DNA of 45,493 nucleotides from a virus. The position numbers and the translations under genes were made by a program. Shown here in pieces: positions 17,538-26,669 of the stretch. The stretch spans positions 1 to 45,493 of IMG/VR virus record IMGVR_UViG_3300046535_000304, one strand, 5' to 3'. The notes beneath the pieces were generated by a model, which did no database searches, was not told where the DNA came from, and was given only the letters and a program-made list of their open reading frames with translations. Position 1 is the first letter of the stretch; each line of letters starts with the position of its first letter.

Positions 17538-18821
17538 TTATTGGATGAAGAAATTTGCTACAAGACCAAGATACCAATTACCAACACCAAAATTAACACT
17601 ACCCTGATTTATGTAAATCAGTACCTGAGCTTCTCCAGCACGAGCCTCAAATTGACCGCTACCAGCGATGGCACCAATAAATGCGTTTCCATAGTGATTT
17701 TTAGCATTTACAATTCCAGGAGGAAAAGACATATAAACAATATTAGTTAATGCAGATAATGTAACTTGAAACATTAAATCTAAATGCATAGTTTTTCCAA
17801 CTAATGAATAGCTATTAGCATGAACACTAGCTATAGTTGCTGTACCTGCTCCAGCTGAAATAACAGGTGTATAGTCAATGGGATAACCCATTGGAGTAGA
17901 TCTACCTAAGTCTCTATAAGCTCCTTGAATATTTAAATCACCATTTCGACCAAATTGAGCACAGTTCCTTTGAAATGCTCCAGCATCACCTACTGCTTGT
18001 ACATAGAAATACTGACCCGTATTCAGTAAGTTGAATCTACGAGCATCAACAGGTTGAGTAGTATCATGTAAAGTTACTTGTGGAGAAGCATAGGATAATA
18101 TTTGTTGTAATGTAAAGGTATTTAACTGATTTTTACATGCTACGTTTCCACCCGATCCCCCTACATTAACATCTCCATTACGAGACATGGTAAGAGGAGT
18201 AGACTGTACCGCAGCTTCATTATCAGTAATTGCGTAGAAAGCTATACCAGCACCGTTAGTTTCAAGACCCCATATCTTACCATCTACCGCACCCGGAGTA
18301 TGTTTCATTCTAAGACGAGGGGTATCAGCAGATATATATTGAGGTGAACCAGTGAATACATTAGGCTGATTGAGCCATGCGTTATTCAGTAATGGATCAG
18401 ATCCACCTATTTGATGATTAGGTGAGTGTGGTGCAGTAGCTCCGGGTGCTCCAGTTGGACCTTGAATTCCTTGAATTCCCTGTGGTCCTTGTGGTCCTAC
18501 TGGTCCTTTAATATTCGCACGCAAAGTCCATGTATTTGCAGCCGTCTGCTCGTATACATCACCTGTAGTGGTATTAAGATACCAGTCACCTACAAGGCTA
18601 CCCGGTATACTGGCAGGAGGTGCCCCCGCGCCTGAATACCAGTTTTCACCGGGTAAACCTTGTATTCCTTGTGGCCCCTGAATACCCTGAATTCCCTGAA
18701 TACCTTGTGGACCTACTGGACCCACTGGTCCTACAGGACCGACTGGCCCCTGCGGACCAGTAGACATAGGACTCCAAATAGGAACCCATTCAGTTGTTGC
18801 TGGATCAGGAGGTCCGGCCAT
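17538..18821 (-). CDS. collagen-like tail fibre
   Basis: 427 residues from ATG 18821, which overlaps the upstream stop (TAATG) and follows AGGAAA; a longer reading to 18848 lacks this support. Gly-X-Y collagen tracts occupy about 22-58 and 106-129 (GPVGPVGPVGPQGIQGIQG) and flank a WYSGAGAPP...GDWYLNTTTGDVYE module. HSPNHQIGGSDPLL follows, then two related beta modules ending in SRNGDVNVGG and GRNGDLNIQG. The last 110 residues form a beta-rich head, probably the receptor-binding tip. The gene is visibly more AT-rich than its neighbours. Confidence 0.85.
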   Translation of the reverse strand: MAGPPDPATTEWVPIWSPMSTGPQGPVGPVGPVGPVGPQGIQGIQGIQGPQGIQGLPGENWYSGAGAPPASIPGSLVGDWYLNTTTGDVYEQTAANTWTLRANIKGPVGPQGPQGIQGIQGPTGAPGATAPHSPNHQIGGSDPLLNNAWLNQPNVFTGSPQYISADTPRLRMKHTPGAVDGKIWGLETNGAGIAFYAITDNEAAVQSTPLTMSRNGDVNVGGSGGNVACKNQLNTFTLQQILSYASPQVTLHDTTQPVDARRFNLLNTGQYFYVQAVGDAGAFQRNCAQFGRNGDLNIQGAYRDLGRSTPMGYPIDYTPVISAGAGTATIASVHANSYSLVGKTMHLDLMFQVTLSALTNIVYMSFPPGIVNAKNHYGNAFIGAIAGSGQFEARAGEAQVLIYINQGSVNFGVGNWYLGLVANFFIQ

Positions 18822-19174
18822 TATTTCCTGCTCTCTCCCTGTAACCAATCTAAGGTATCTAATGCATTTCTACTGGGAGTTCCAGTCTGCCACGGAACCT
18901 GCGCCATATAGTTGAAAAGGAGGTCATATTCAGTTACGTGAATCTGTAACTGTCTATTTCCTTCGACTTTTAACTGTCTTTCAGGTTCACCATTCACCAT
19001 CTTCTTACCACATGGTTTCAGGTCACTAACTGTCTCTAATTTCTCGAACAGACTGACTTCAGTACGCAATACCTGCATACCTTTCGTCTGTTGCATACTT
19101 CCACCGAGGACGAATCCTACAAAGCAGAACTCGAAATGCATCTTACCACGATCATCTTCAAAGTTTAGTATCAT
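18821..19174 (-). CDS. hypothetical protein between two fibres
   Basis: 117 residues starting MILNFEDDRGKMHFEF. Predominantly beta strand, with two short helices at the end. No motif recognised. Its stop is coupled to the collagen-like fibre start, so it may be a baseplate or fibre-assembly protein. Confidence 0.6.
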   Translation of the reverse strand: MILNFEDDRGKMHFEFCFVGFVLGGSMQQTKGMQVLRTEVSLFEKLETVSDLKPCGKKMVNGEPERQLKVEGNRQLQIHVTEYDLLFNYMAQVPWQTGTPSRNALDTLDWLQGESRK

Positions 19175-19176
19175 AA

Positions 19177-20979
19177 TTAGTTCTTCTGACAGAAGGAAAC
19201 TAATACGTGAAGGGGGACGTTACTTGCTGCATCAGTTCCACCAGTATGAGTATGATCTCCTACACCGTTGATATTCAATCCGTGATTATGCGCACCTCCC
19301 GCGCCTGTATCAGCATCCCAGTTCACATCTACAGTGTGTTGGTGAGGTCCGCGTGACATATTGCCGCTATTACCACCGTCCACGTTCAATTGACCGTTTA
19401 AGTTATCGCTAGAAATCCATTGTCCATGAACACCGAATCGATGCGCGTGTTCAGGAGAATCAGTAGTTCCACCACTATGACTATGCCCACCAGCCGCATT
19501 ACTAGTGAAAGTATGACCGTGCGTATCGGAACCACCAGCAGCGTAGGAAGGACCACCACGAATGAAATAACCGTCCCATCCAACTCTAGTCCAACCTATG
19601 GGACATGGACCTACTGCAATTACAATTAATCCTGATGGAAACGCATCAACAGGTTGCCATGTATTATCCCCACGAAGGAATAAGTTAGCTGCCGCAGCAT
19701 TAGTACCCAGTCTAGCAAGTGGAACAGTTCCAGTTGCCAGATTAGCTGCGTTTAGATTAGTTAACTGAACACCATTTCCTGCGAAGGCCGGACCAACTAA
19801 TGTACCATCGCGGCCAAATTTATACTGGGCTACTCCAAGAGTTACAGCATCATTGACGGATTCAATGTAAAAGTCACCAGTTACATAATTAAATACATTC
19901 CAGATTTTACGATCCAAACCGTTAGTAGGAGCATAAAATCTTAAATTAGGATAATTACCAGATACCACAGAACTTGCGAAAGTCTGGGATACAAAGAAAT
20001 TATCGATATTCTTCAGTGCTACATTCGAGGTCAGTCGATTATCGGGTAAAATACCTGTTGTATCAGTGAGTGGAATCGTTGGAACTACACTTGGTTCTCC
20101 AACTGTACTTCTAACGTATCCAGTTCCTAATCCGTTGAGTGGACGCGCATTTACTAGGCTCGTATGAGGACTTACAACCCAGTATTTAGCATCTAATGCG
20201 ACATTTACTGCCGCGCCTGTACCCGGCCACGGCTCTGGTGGAGTAGTAGTACCATCCACCGTACACATATAAGCTACGCCATCGGACCCAATGACGATAT
20301 CACCATCATTGTAAACTGGACCCTGAACGTAGTTACCTAAATAGTCCAGATTCATACCTACGCCACCACCTCCACCGGGAGGTACAGCGAATGTATGATC
20401 TGCTCTTAAAAATGCTGCCGTTCCACCGGGATATCCGGCTAAATTCAGAACATTTACAGGGTCTGCTGCCGCATTACTATGTGTTGGTGCGTGTAAATTA
20501 GGTGCTGCATTACCAGGAGCAGCCTGATTAGGCCCACTTCCTAGTGTGCGTAAACTACCTACATTTGGTGCCGCGTCTACGTGTAATGGATCACTTCCAC
20601 CCGGTTCGTGCGTAGGCGCGTGTGGTCCTGCTGCGCCACCACCTTCAGCACTGATAGTTAACTGATTCGGAACCGATTCATCGAATATGATGCCATCGCC
20701 AGCCAGTAATTGACTGGAATTAGGTAATGCAACTGCTTCAGGGTCAGTAGTAAGATAAGTAGCAGTATTATTAGTGAGGTAAGTAACAATACTCGTAATA
20801 GTATTAACGCTATTGTTGATATTTTGAACAATGTCAGCATTATTGAATTTAACTAGGTCTAAGCGATCAATTAAAACATGCAACATCTTAGATAACGCAT
20901 TATCTGTTACCTTAGATGTTGCTAAAATTGCCTTTAGATCCGCAAACTGTACTTCAGAGGGATCTTGTTCAAACGCCAT
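19177..20979 (-). CDS. tail fibre with collar-type His-rich C-terminal domain
   Basis: 600 residues. An N-terminal helical trimerisation-like segment (about 1-60) is followed by an HAPTHEPGGSDPLHVD motif, a Gly-rich linker, a WPGTGAAVNVAL segment and a beta module (NFFVSQTF ... KFGRDGTLVG) that resembles modules in the adjacent collagen-like fibre. The C-terminal domain starts PIGWTRVGWDGYFIRGG, typical of phage tail-collar domains. It holds six H-x-H motifs (HGH, HSH, HAH, HQH, HNH, HTH) over about residues 490-578, reminiscent of the metal-binding tip of T4 gp12. Probable receptor-binding fibre. Confidence 0.82.
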   Translation of the reverse strand: MAFEQDPSEVQFADLKAILATSKVTDNALSKMLHVLIDRLDLVKFNNADIVQNINNSVNTITSIVTYLTNNTATYLTTDPEAVALPNSSQLLAGDGIIFDESVPNQLTISAEGGGAAGPHAPTHEPGGSDPLHVDAAPNVGSLRTLGSGPNQAAPGNAAPNLHAPTHSNAAADPVNVLNLAGYPGGTAAFLRADHTFAVPPGGGGGVGMNLDYLGNYVQGPVYNDGDIVIGSDGVAYMCTVDGTTTPPEPWPGTGAAVNVALDAKYWVVSPHTSLVNARPLNGLGTGYVRSTVGEPSVVPTIPLTDTTGILPDNRLTSNVALKNIDNFFVSQTFASSVVSGNYPNLRFYAPTNGLDRKIWNVFNYVTGDFYIESVNDAVTLGVAQYKFGRDGTLVGPAFAGNGVQLTNLNAANLATGTVPLARLGTNAAAANLFLRGDNTWQPVDAFPSGLIVIAVGPCPIGWTRVGWDGYFIRGGPSYAAGGSDTHGHTFTSNAAGGHSHSGGTTDSPEHAHRFGVHGQWISSDNLNGQLNVDGGNSGNMSRGPHQHTVDVNWDADTGAGGAHNHGLNINGVGDHTHTGGTDAASNVPLHVLVSFCQKN

Positions 20980-20981
20980 GT

Positions 20982-21290
20982 TTAACCGGGATATGACGTT
21001 GCTGATGGTTTGGCAAAGATAATGATTCGATTAATCTTGAAGATTTCGTTAGGATTAACAGTTTTGAGTTCAAAAGACATACGTTGACTTCTGAAATTCA
21101 CGATTCTAGTCGGAACGATTCGATTCAGAGTCTGTAATTGAAATGGAACTAATTTCTTCCACAGTACATCATCAATAGAGAACACTGACATCAATAATTG
21201 ACCTTCTCCAGTTGCCCTAACCCTGATGGATACACAATGATTGATGTATTCACCAGAACTACTTTCAGTTGCTACAGCTCCTAATGGCAT
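20982..21290 (-). CDS. small structural protein, unknown
   Basis: 102 residues. The start follows GGGGAG at a good distance. Beta-rich with repeated long strands (CVSIRVRATGEGQLLMSVFSI and similar). No family recognised. The place between the tail hub and fibres suggests a tail-tip or fibre-adaptor role. Confidence 0.65.
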   Translation of the reverse strand: MPLGAVATESSSGEYINHCVSIRVRATGEGQLLMSVFSIDDVLWKKLVPFQLQTLNRIVPTRIVNFRSQRMSFELKTVNPNEIFKINRIIIFAKPSATSYPG

Positions 21291-21292
21291 AT

Positions 21293-21673
21293 CTACTCCC
21301 CAATCAGAGCTGTTCTAATGGTTGGATTCGGAATATTCCTATTTACTATATTGTAAAGATCCTGCTTCAGTTTCCTGCTTGGATCAATAAAATATATTCC
21401 AGATAAGTCCAAAATGGGGCATTGTAATGGGAGAGCGATAAGAACTCTATCACCATATTCAATACTAAATATTCCATTATGGGAACCCGGAGCGAAATCC
21501 GTCACCTGTAAATGGTAGGGTGTAATGATGGTAAATCTAAACGACAAATAGACCCCATCCGGATCTTTAATTTTAAGACCTTTATCTCCAACTAGTCCAC
21601 TTCCGAAGATATCGAATGTTGATGATGGAACTGTTGAGCAATCAACTGTAACCATCGAAACGTGCATGGACAT
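21293..21673 (-). CDS. small beta-rich structural protein
   Basis: 126 residues, nearly all predicted strand (STFDIFGSGLVGDKGLKI, YLSFRFTIITPYHLQV). No motif recognised. Lies between the gp10-like hub and another small protein in a tightly spaced run. Confidence 0.65.
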   Translation of the reverse strand: MSMHVSMVTVDCSTVPSSTFDIFGSGLVGDKGLKIKDPDGVYLSFRFTIITPYHLQVTDFAPGSHNGIFSIEYGDRVLIALPLQCPILDLSGIYFIDPSRKLKQDLYNIVNRNIPNPTIRTALIGE

Positions 21674-21676
21674 ACG

Positions 21677-23647
21677 TTAGCCTCCGACTATATCAACACC
21701 GAGAATCAGTTTATTCGTCTCGATTAGACACGCGGAAGTTACTTTCCCATCAAATACCCATTTGGACCAACGGATATTCTTTGCATCTAATCCATTATTG
21801 TAATCACCATATAACACGAAGTGCCGAAATGGTTCAGGAAGCGTGATATACAGCTTCTTACCGACTGAATCATTAGCGATGGTGATACGATGGAAATTGT
21901 TCCTATTCAGTGCAAGCCAAAAATCTTCAATTTTGAAAGTTAATTCAGGTCTAGTATAGGTACCATTGAATAGAATGACACCCGTACTATCCACAATAAT
22001 CAGGAAATCAGCATTCACACCACCGGAATCAAGCACTGATGCGATTCCATGAATTGATGCGCCGATTCCCTGATCTAATACCTGTTCCTGCCATGATGCA
22101 GGTTCGTCGAAGTTATCGACGTATGCGTACGTGCGACTCCTCTTGAATAAGTAGAGGATATCGCGGAACTCTTGACAATGAGTGAGTGCGTTTCCGTCCA
22201 GTGGAGTGATAATTAATCCATCCACTTTACTGATTGCTTCAGGCTCTCCCGGCGCACTCAATAATGCTACCGACCGATTATCTAATTCCACATGATGACG
22301 TGGAGTGATACGACCACGACTAGTGAATGATTCCTCAGGCTTCGTGCTAAGTCCTACAACCACTAATCTGCCGTGGAATGTAGTTAAATTCACTCCAGCA
22401 GGGATATTAGTGTAATTATCGATTAAGTGAGATGCATCATCCACTAGATCTGAATCATAGTAGGACAATTCCACCTGAGTTACCGTGTTATTGTCGATAT
22501 TTCCACCCGGAATGAAGTAAAATTGATACCCCTTCTGATCGCCGTTGTATCCAACGATTGCCTTAGTTGATATGATATGACGTTTTGTAACGAAAGGATC
22601 AGGTGATACAGGGATGTTAATGATGAGGATTTTATTCTTTACGCTAACATACGTCTGCTCACTGAAGAATTCAGGTCCGGGGCCAGTCAGAAATCCAGAT
22701 TCAGTTTCATAGATTACTGCGATGATATGAAGGCCAAGATCACAGTATCCGGGAGTGTATGCGTGCGTATGTGCTAATGCAGTATTGATTGGAGTGGGAC
22801 TTCCGTCTGGTACTCCAAGTGCGACGGTTAATTGCGCATCCGTAACATCGATTAATTTCTCTACAGTCGTATTATCTGGAATATCTGCGGCCAGATAGAA
22901 CGTAAATCCTGCTCCTACAATATAATCCTTAGGATCAATTGCCTTAGTCATCCAAATCTTCCTACTAGCCGTACCAGCAGGACCAATCGGAATATGGATT
23001 AATTGAACTTTTACATTGCCGGGAGCTTCAATAATTGGAGCAATAGTTGGTCCGACTGTTCCGTTATTGAAGGATACTACAATTAAATGAATTCCCTTAG
23101 TGACTGAACCATCTCGAATGTCATTATATGCAGTAAATTGCGTTAATCCACCATTAGTAGGCGCTGCACCACCTGTTTTACGTGCCTGTGAACCATCACC
23201 ATGATAGACGTAGACATACTCTCCCTGTAATCCAAGAGTATACGCTTGTCCACTAGCATTAACTAGCGTATGGAGGGGACTAATGTATGCGCGTCCAGCA
23301 ATTGCAACAAATGCGAAATCATCTGCTGCCGGAAATGTAGCGATTGGACCATACATTTTCTGTGGCCCAACCAGATGATAAATAGTTCCACCTCTCGTCA
23401 TTACAAGGAGTGATTGACCGTCCTGCGCTACATAGTTGTATACGCGCTGAATCATTGTCAGCGGAACTAGTGCGCCTCCCTCAATCTGCCACCGTGTTAG
23501 TGGAAAACGAGTTTCAATTCCTGAATCGATGAATTGAATATTATCTGCTACAGTGAAGTGATCGGCAGGACATGAGTCATCCTCACCCCTATCCCAGAGG
23601 CCATTTAACTGCTCGATGATAAATGGTTCGTGGTCCCGTGTTGACAT
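21677..23647 (-). CDS. tail hub / DNA-stabilisation protein, P22 gp10-like
   Basis: 656 residues. The N-terminus FIIEQLNGLWDRGEDDSCP resembles the opening of podophage nozzle or packaged-DNA-stabilisation proteins. The rest is a series of about 50-residue beta blades with recurrent Gly-Asp turns (VMTRGGTIYHL, VIVDSTGVILFNG, GKKLYITLPEPF), which suggests a propeller. It sits downstream of the gp4-like adaptor, the same order as in P22-like head-completion clusters. Confidence 0.65.
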   Translation of the reverse strand: MSTRDHEPFIIEQLNGLWDRGEDDSCPADHFTVADNIQFIDSGIETRFPLTRWQIEGGALVPLTMIQRVYNYVAQDGQSLLVMTRGGTIYHLVGPQKMYGPIATFPAADDFAFVAIAGRAYISPLHTLVNASGQAYTLGLQGEYVYVYHGDGSQARKTGGAAPTNGGLTQFTAYNDIRDGSVTKGIHLIVVSFNNGTVGPTIAPIIEAPGNVKVQLIHIPIGPAGTASRKIWMTKAIDPKDYIVGAGFTFYLAADIPDNTTVEKLIDVTDAQLTVALGVPDGSPTPINTALAHTHAYTPGYCDLGLHIIAVIYETESGFLTGPGPEFFSEQTYVSVKNKILIINIPVSPDPFVTKRHIISTKAIVGYNGDQKGYQFYFIPGGNIDNNTVTQVELSYYDSDLVDDASHLIDNYTNIPAGVNLTTFHGRLVVVGLSTKPEESFTSRGRITPRHHVELDNRSVALLSAPGEPEAISKVDGLIITPLDGNALTHCQEFRDILYLFKRSRTYAYVDNFDEPASWQEQVLDQGIGASIHGIASVLDSGGVNADFLIIVDSTGVILFNGTYTRPELTFKIEDFWLALNRNNFHRITIANDSVGKKLYITLPEPFRHFVLYGDYNNGLDAKNIRWSKWVFDGKVTSACLIETNKLILGVDIVGG

Positions 23648-23650
23648 GAG

Positions 23651-24031
23651 TTAAATCCAGATGAATCGATAAGTCATTGGTGTTGGATTACCATGACTGA
23701 GATACAAGGGGAGATTAGCCCAGTTAATGATTGAAAAGAATGATGGATTAGTTGGGTGATATCCCAAAATAGGTGCCTGAGGCACATGAGTGATTGAGTA
23801 TGGAGCAGCATTGTCCGGTCCCGGTGGAACCACAATGAAACCAGTCATAGCGTATTTTCCTGTGGGTAAAGTCAGGAATGGATTAGTGATTTCAACGAAT
23901 GTATTAGGAATGATAGTCTGTAAGAGAATCAATGCAGGGGAATTCTTATTCTCCACACAGTTAAATACTTCATCCATCACTACGTCTCCAGCTGTAGTGA
24001 TGTGAATCTGAACATTGGAAGTAACAGACAT
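23651..24031 (-). CDS. hypothetical structural protein
   Basis: 126 residues, beta-rich, with strands such as VQIHITTAGDVVMDEVF and KYAMTGFIVVPPG. Ends in aromatic YRFIWI. Lies between the head-tail adaptor and the hub. No family recognised. Confidence 0.6.
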   Translation of the reverse strand: MSVTSNVQIHITTAGDVVMDEVFNCVENKNSPALILLQTIIPNTFVEITNPFLTLPTGKYAMTGFIVVPPGPDNAAPYSITHVPQAPILGYHPTNPSFFSIINWANLPLYLSHGNPTPMTYRFIWI

Positions 24032-24033
24032 GA

Positions 24034-24714
24034 CTAGTAACTCCTCGTTTTGTATCCAGCTCTAAACGGTCGGTGACGAGTCATAATCTCTTGACGACCC
24101 TTGTTACTGATTCCGATGATTCGTTCTAACGCCTTCTCTGCTTCCTCATTCAGAACTGCTGCTCGACTCTCATTCTCGGATACGAAAAGAGCAATCAATG
24201 CAGCAGTTTTATATGCTAAATAGACTAATCCATTAGCATTTCCAATTGCCGAGTTCTCATCATGGACGAATCGAATCGGCTTACTGATATACTTAATCCG
24301 AACTTCCATCTCTCCATTGGCACCATTTGGATTGAAGTAAATCCGCTGATTCTTCCAAACCCAAAATAGGAGTGAATTAGTTACTGGAAGAAGATCAGTG
24401 AATTCCCTACGTGGTAAAGAGATAAAGGCATCATTAGTACCCTTTACTCTCTCTGCCACTTCCTGAATTTCAATGATATCGATAGGTGGATTTTCAATTT
24501 GTCCCCTACCAGTGGGAACTGGAATAATTTCTGATACTTGATTAGAGATTGCAACATTAGATTCCTCTAAATGTTGGTTCAGTTCTTCACAGGCAAGATT
24601 CAAGTATGGTAATTGAACTTTTACAGTGAAATCAGTGTATTGGGGATCATTCAGGAGAGCTACGACGCTATCCATTACATCTTTAGCCGTTAAATGTACG
24701 GTACTGATCCCCAT
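24034..24714 (-). CDS. head-to-tail adaptor, gp4-like
   Basis: 226 residues. N-terminal helices (TAKDVMDSVVALLND, LPYLNLACEELNQHLEE), a beta middle with WKNQRIYFNPNGANG, and a C-terminal helical part with LVYLAYKTAALIALF and EEAEKALERIIG. This helix-beta-helix plan with a conserved LN.A...L motif is typical of podophage adaptors that seat under the portal. The next genes downstream are the tail hub and fibres. Confidence 0.7.
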   Translation of the reverse strand: MGISTVHLTAKDVMDSVVALLNDPQYTDFTVKVQLPYLNLACEELNQHLEESNVAISNQVSEIIPVPTGRGQIENPPIDIIEIQEVAERVKGTNDAFISLPRREFTDLLPVTNSLLFWVWKNQRIYFNPNGANGEMEVRIKYISKPIRFVHDENSAIGNANGLVYLAYKTAALIALFVSENESRAAVLNEEAEKALERIIGISNKGRQEIMTRHRPFRAGYKTRSY

Positions 24715-24721
24715 GTTACAC

Positions 24722-24973
24722 CTACGAGATCACAATCGCGTGTTGACCAGCAGTGATGGTGTCAGCAATAGCAGTAACACCAGCCATGTCGTATTCACGG
24801 ATGGTATCACCAGAGCCAGGACCAGGCTGTCCACCCACGAGTGGTGGAATGTTGTCAATTGCGATAGTATTTGCTGTAAAGTCCAGTACAACAGACCTTA
24901 CATTTGCATATACCATCGCAGTATTCTGGGCATTCGGACCCGTCTTTGCGGTAATCGTGACTGAATGGGGCAT
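24722..24973 (-). CDS. small capsid-associated protein
   Basis: 83 residues with a very strong GGAGGAAAAGATG start. Short beta protein (VTITAKTG, VVLDFTANTIAI) with a Gly/Pro loop. The composition and strong ribosome site suggest an abundant virion protein such as a head decoration. This is inference. Confidence 0.6.
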   Translation of the reverse strand: MPHSVTITAKTGPNAQNTAMVYANVRSVVLDFTANTIAIDNIPPLVGGQPGPGSGDTIREYDMAGVTAIADTITAGQHAIVIS

Positions 24974-24982
24974 CTTTTCCTC

Positions 24983-25675
24983 CTACTGAACGAATGTTAA
25001 CCCAAGTTCCTTAGCTTTAGCAGGATCTGCAATTGCCTTGCACACTGAACAGATTGGAAACTGTGGATTGCGCAGATTTCCACACGCAACACATCGAACC
25101 AGTTCCGACTGCTGCAAGTCGCCCAACCACGGTTTATTCTGAATGTTCAGTTCCCTGCACGCTAATCTGGCATCCTCACTAATCGACAGAGGATTTCCAT
25201 TACTTCTCGACCACATGATATCTGCGAGTCGCACTAATTCGAGGAACCATTTCTTCTGATTCGCACGCGCTTTCAGAAGTAATGGCCCATGTTCCTTTTT
25301 CAGTCGTGCCGCATCAAATTCTCCCGGCACATAAAAGAGTCCGGGCATCTGATCGCCCATATTGCAAGCAAGCAGACCATTAGAATAGTCTCGCACGACT
25401 GAATCGGCGATCTGAATGCTACTAACAGGAATTTCAAGTAATGGTTGATTTTCGTCAACTTCGCGCCACCACGACGACGGGCCGATAACTAAACAAGTCG
25501 GATTCTCGAACGTACCCGGCTGTAATTCAAAGATTCCAGGTTGAATTGTAGGCTTGCGCTCGTAAATCCACTTAGGAAGAATGGATACGATTGTACTCTT
25601 ATCCATTGGATTCACGGGTGCGCGCACAGTACGTCGATTAGTCTGCTGCATTCCGGGGAATTCGCCAACCTGCAT
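24983..25675 (-). CDS. virion-operon protein with C-terminal zinc ribbon
   Basis: 230 residues. The last 40 contain CVACGNLRNPQFPICSVC (C195, C198, C209, C212), a Cys4 zinc ribbon. The N-terminal 120 residues are beta-rich, and a helical stretch (RLKKEHGPLLLKARANQKKW) leads to the ribbon. Function unknown. It might be a head-completion factor given its place between capsid and adaptor genes. Confidence 0.7.
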   Translation of the reverse strand: MQVGEFPGMQQTNRRTVRAPVNPMDKSTIVSILPKWIYERKPTIQPGIFELQPGTFENPTCLVIGPSSWWREVDENQPLLEIPVSSIQIADSVVRDYSNGLLACNMGDQMPGLFYVPGEFDAARLKKEHGPLLLKARANQKKWFLELVRLADIMWSRSNGNPLSISEDARLACRELNIQNKPWLGDLQQSELVRCVACGNLRNPQFPICSVCKAIADPAKAKELGLTFVQ

Positions 25676-25676
25676 T

Positions 25677-26216
25677 TTAATTCACCTTTTCGTAAGTGGA
25701 AGGAACTACGATTCCTTCTTTGTATCGAAGTGCATCGCCTGTTTCAGTCTCGTCGCCAAATAATTCCATCTGAAGTTTGGAGATTCTTTGATCTCTTCCT
25801 TCAGGCGTCGTGTTTTCTTCCGTGTCCGTGTATTTCGCCAAGCTCTGCTTACCAAGTGCGGCGTATAAGCTGTCAATAACGAGCTTCGTAGCGTCCCAGA
25901 TAGGCGGCAACGGATTATCATGCCTGTCTCGATATGCCCAAATGGGTTCATAGGATGTTTTCAACCCTAATTCTCGCTGTTGTTCTTCCGGGACAATAAC
26001 CAGTCGCTCAAGAACGTATAAGTGCGGAAGATAACTGTATTTCTTAGTCTCTCTAATTTCAGGGAACAATAATACAATACCAGAATCAGTATTATGAACG
26101 TAGCGTCGTTCCATTTCGTCATCAGCCCACACGATCCGAAAGATAGCTCTGTCGCTGCTGATATCTTTTCCAAAGTAATCGATTAATCTCTGATTCAATA
26201 CTTCGATAGTTTCCAT
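25677..26216 (-). CDS. hypothetical structural-operon protein
   Basis: 179 residues, mixed alpha/beta. The FRIVWADDEMERRYV and YLPHLYVLERLVIVP segments suggest a compact fold, followed by a charged C-terminus. No family recognised. Coupled to the zinc-ribbon gene downstream (1-bp gap). Preceded by an intrinsic terminator, so its expression may be stepped down relative to the capsid gene. Confidence 0.65.
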   Translation of the reverse strand: METIEVLNQRLIDYFGKDISSDRAIFRIVWADDEMERRYVHNTDSGIVLLFPEIRETKKYSYLPHLYVLERLVIVPEEQQRELGLKTSYEPIWAYRDRHDNPLPPIWDATKLVIDSLYAALGKQSLAKYTDTEENTTPEGRDQRISKLQMELFGDETETGDALRYKEGIVVPSTYEKVN

Positions 26217-26226
26217 ATTATCCTCT

Positions 26227-26271
26227 ATAAAAGGGGCAGAGACACGCTCATGGCAGACGTATCTCCACCCC
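26227..26271 (-). terminator. intrinsic terminator after the small capsid-associated gene
   Basis: On the minus strand GGGGTGGAGATACG (26271 to 26258) pairs along all 14 positions, with three G-U wobbles, to CGTGTCTCTGCCCC (26246 to 26233), followed by TTTT. The loop is 11 nt. It separates the highly expressed capsid block from downstream genes. Confidence 0.8.
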
Positions 26272-26286
26272 TCCCATCACCCTGGG

Positions 26287-26574
26287 TTACACTCCAGAGT
26301 TAATGAGCCACTTCTGGAGTTTCTTACTCCAGACAAGAAACACAGGACGATTGATAACCATTGTCAGACCTACTGCAATGTTACCAGTCGTTCCCAGAAC
26401 AGATGCAGCATTGGAATTCAGCACAAGAAACTGACTTACAGCCGTGCCGAGTCCCGGAATGATGTTATTGATAGTTCCTGCACCAACGATGTGAACGATA
26501 TCAGCCTTAGCTGTAATCGTCGCAGCGAATGGTACAGTTGCTTCACTGAGTTTACTGACTGATCCTGGAATCAT
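26287..26574 (-). CDS. probable head decoration or minor capsid protein
   Basis: 95 residues, hydrophobic and beta-rich (TVPFAATITAKADIVHIVG, GNIAVGLTMVI), ending WSKKLQKWLINSGV. It follows the major capsid gene and is flanked by a long hairpin upstream and a terminator downstream, an arrangement expected for an abundant capsid-associated protein. A GGAGAGAGG site precedes the start. No named family. Confidence 0.6.
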   Translation of the reverse strand: MIPGSVSKLSEATVPFAATITAKADIVHIVGAGTINNIIPGLGTAVSQFLVLNSNAASVLGTTGNIAVGLTMVINRPVFLVWSKKLQKWLINSGV

Positions 26575-26602
26575 TTTTTACCTCTCTCCACCACCACCGT
26601 AA

Positions 26603-26662
26603 GACGGATGCACATGAGCAACAACTCTGGGGCGAGTTGGTTCCCAGTCATGCGCATCCGTC
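26603..26662 (-). other. long hairpin between capsid and decoration genes
   Basis: On the minus strand a 15-bp stem (26662-26648 with 26617-26603, one G-U) encloses a second stem of about 8 bp, GTTGG/AACTC-type pairing around 26618-26642. No T run follows, so it is not a classic terminator. It may protect or process the capsid mRNA 3' end, or be a partial terminator. Confidence 0.75.
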
Positions 26663-26669
26663 CTACAAA

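Noticed and set aside
18660-18770. Short tandem repeats as a CRISPR array
   Set aside because: They encode Gly-X-Y collagen triplets; no spacers.
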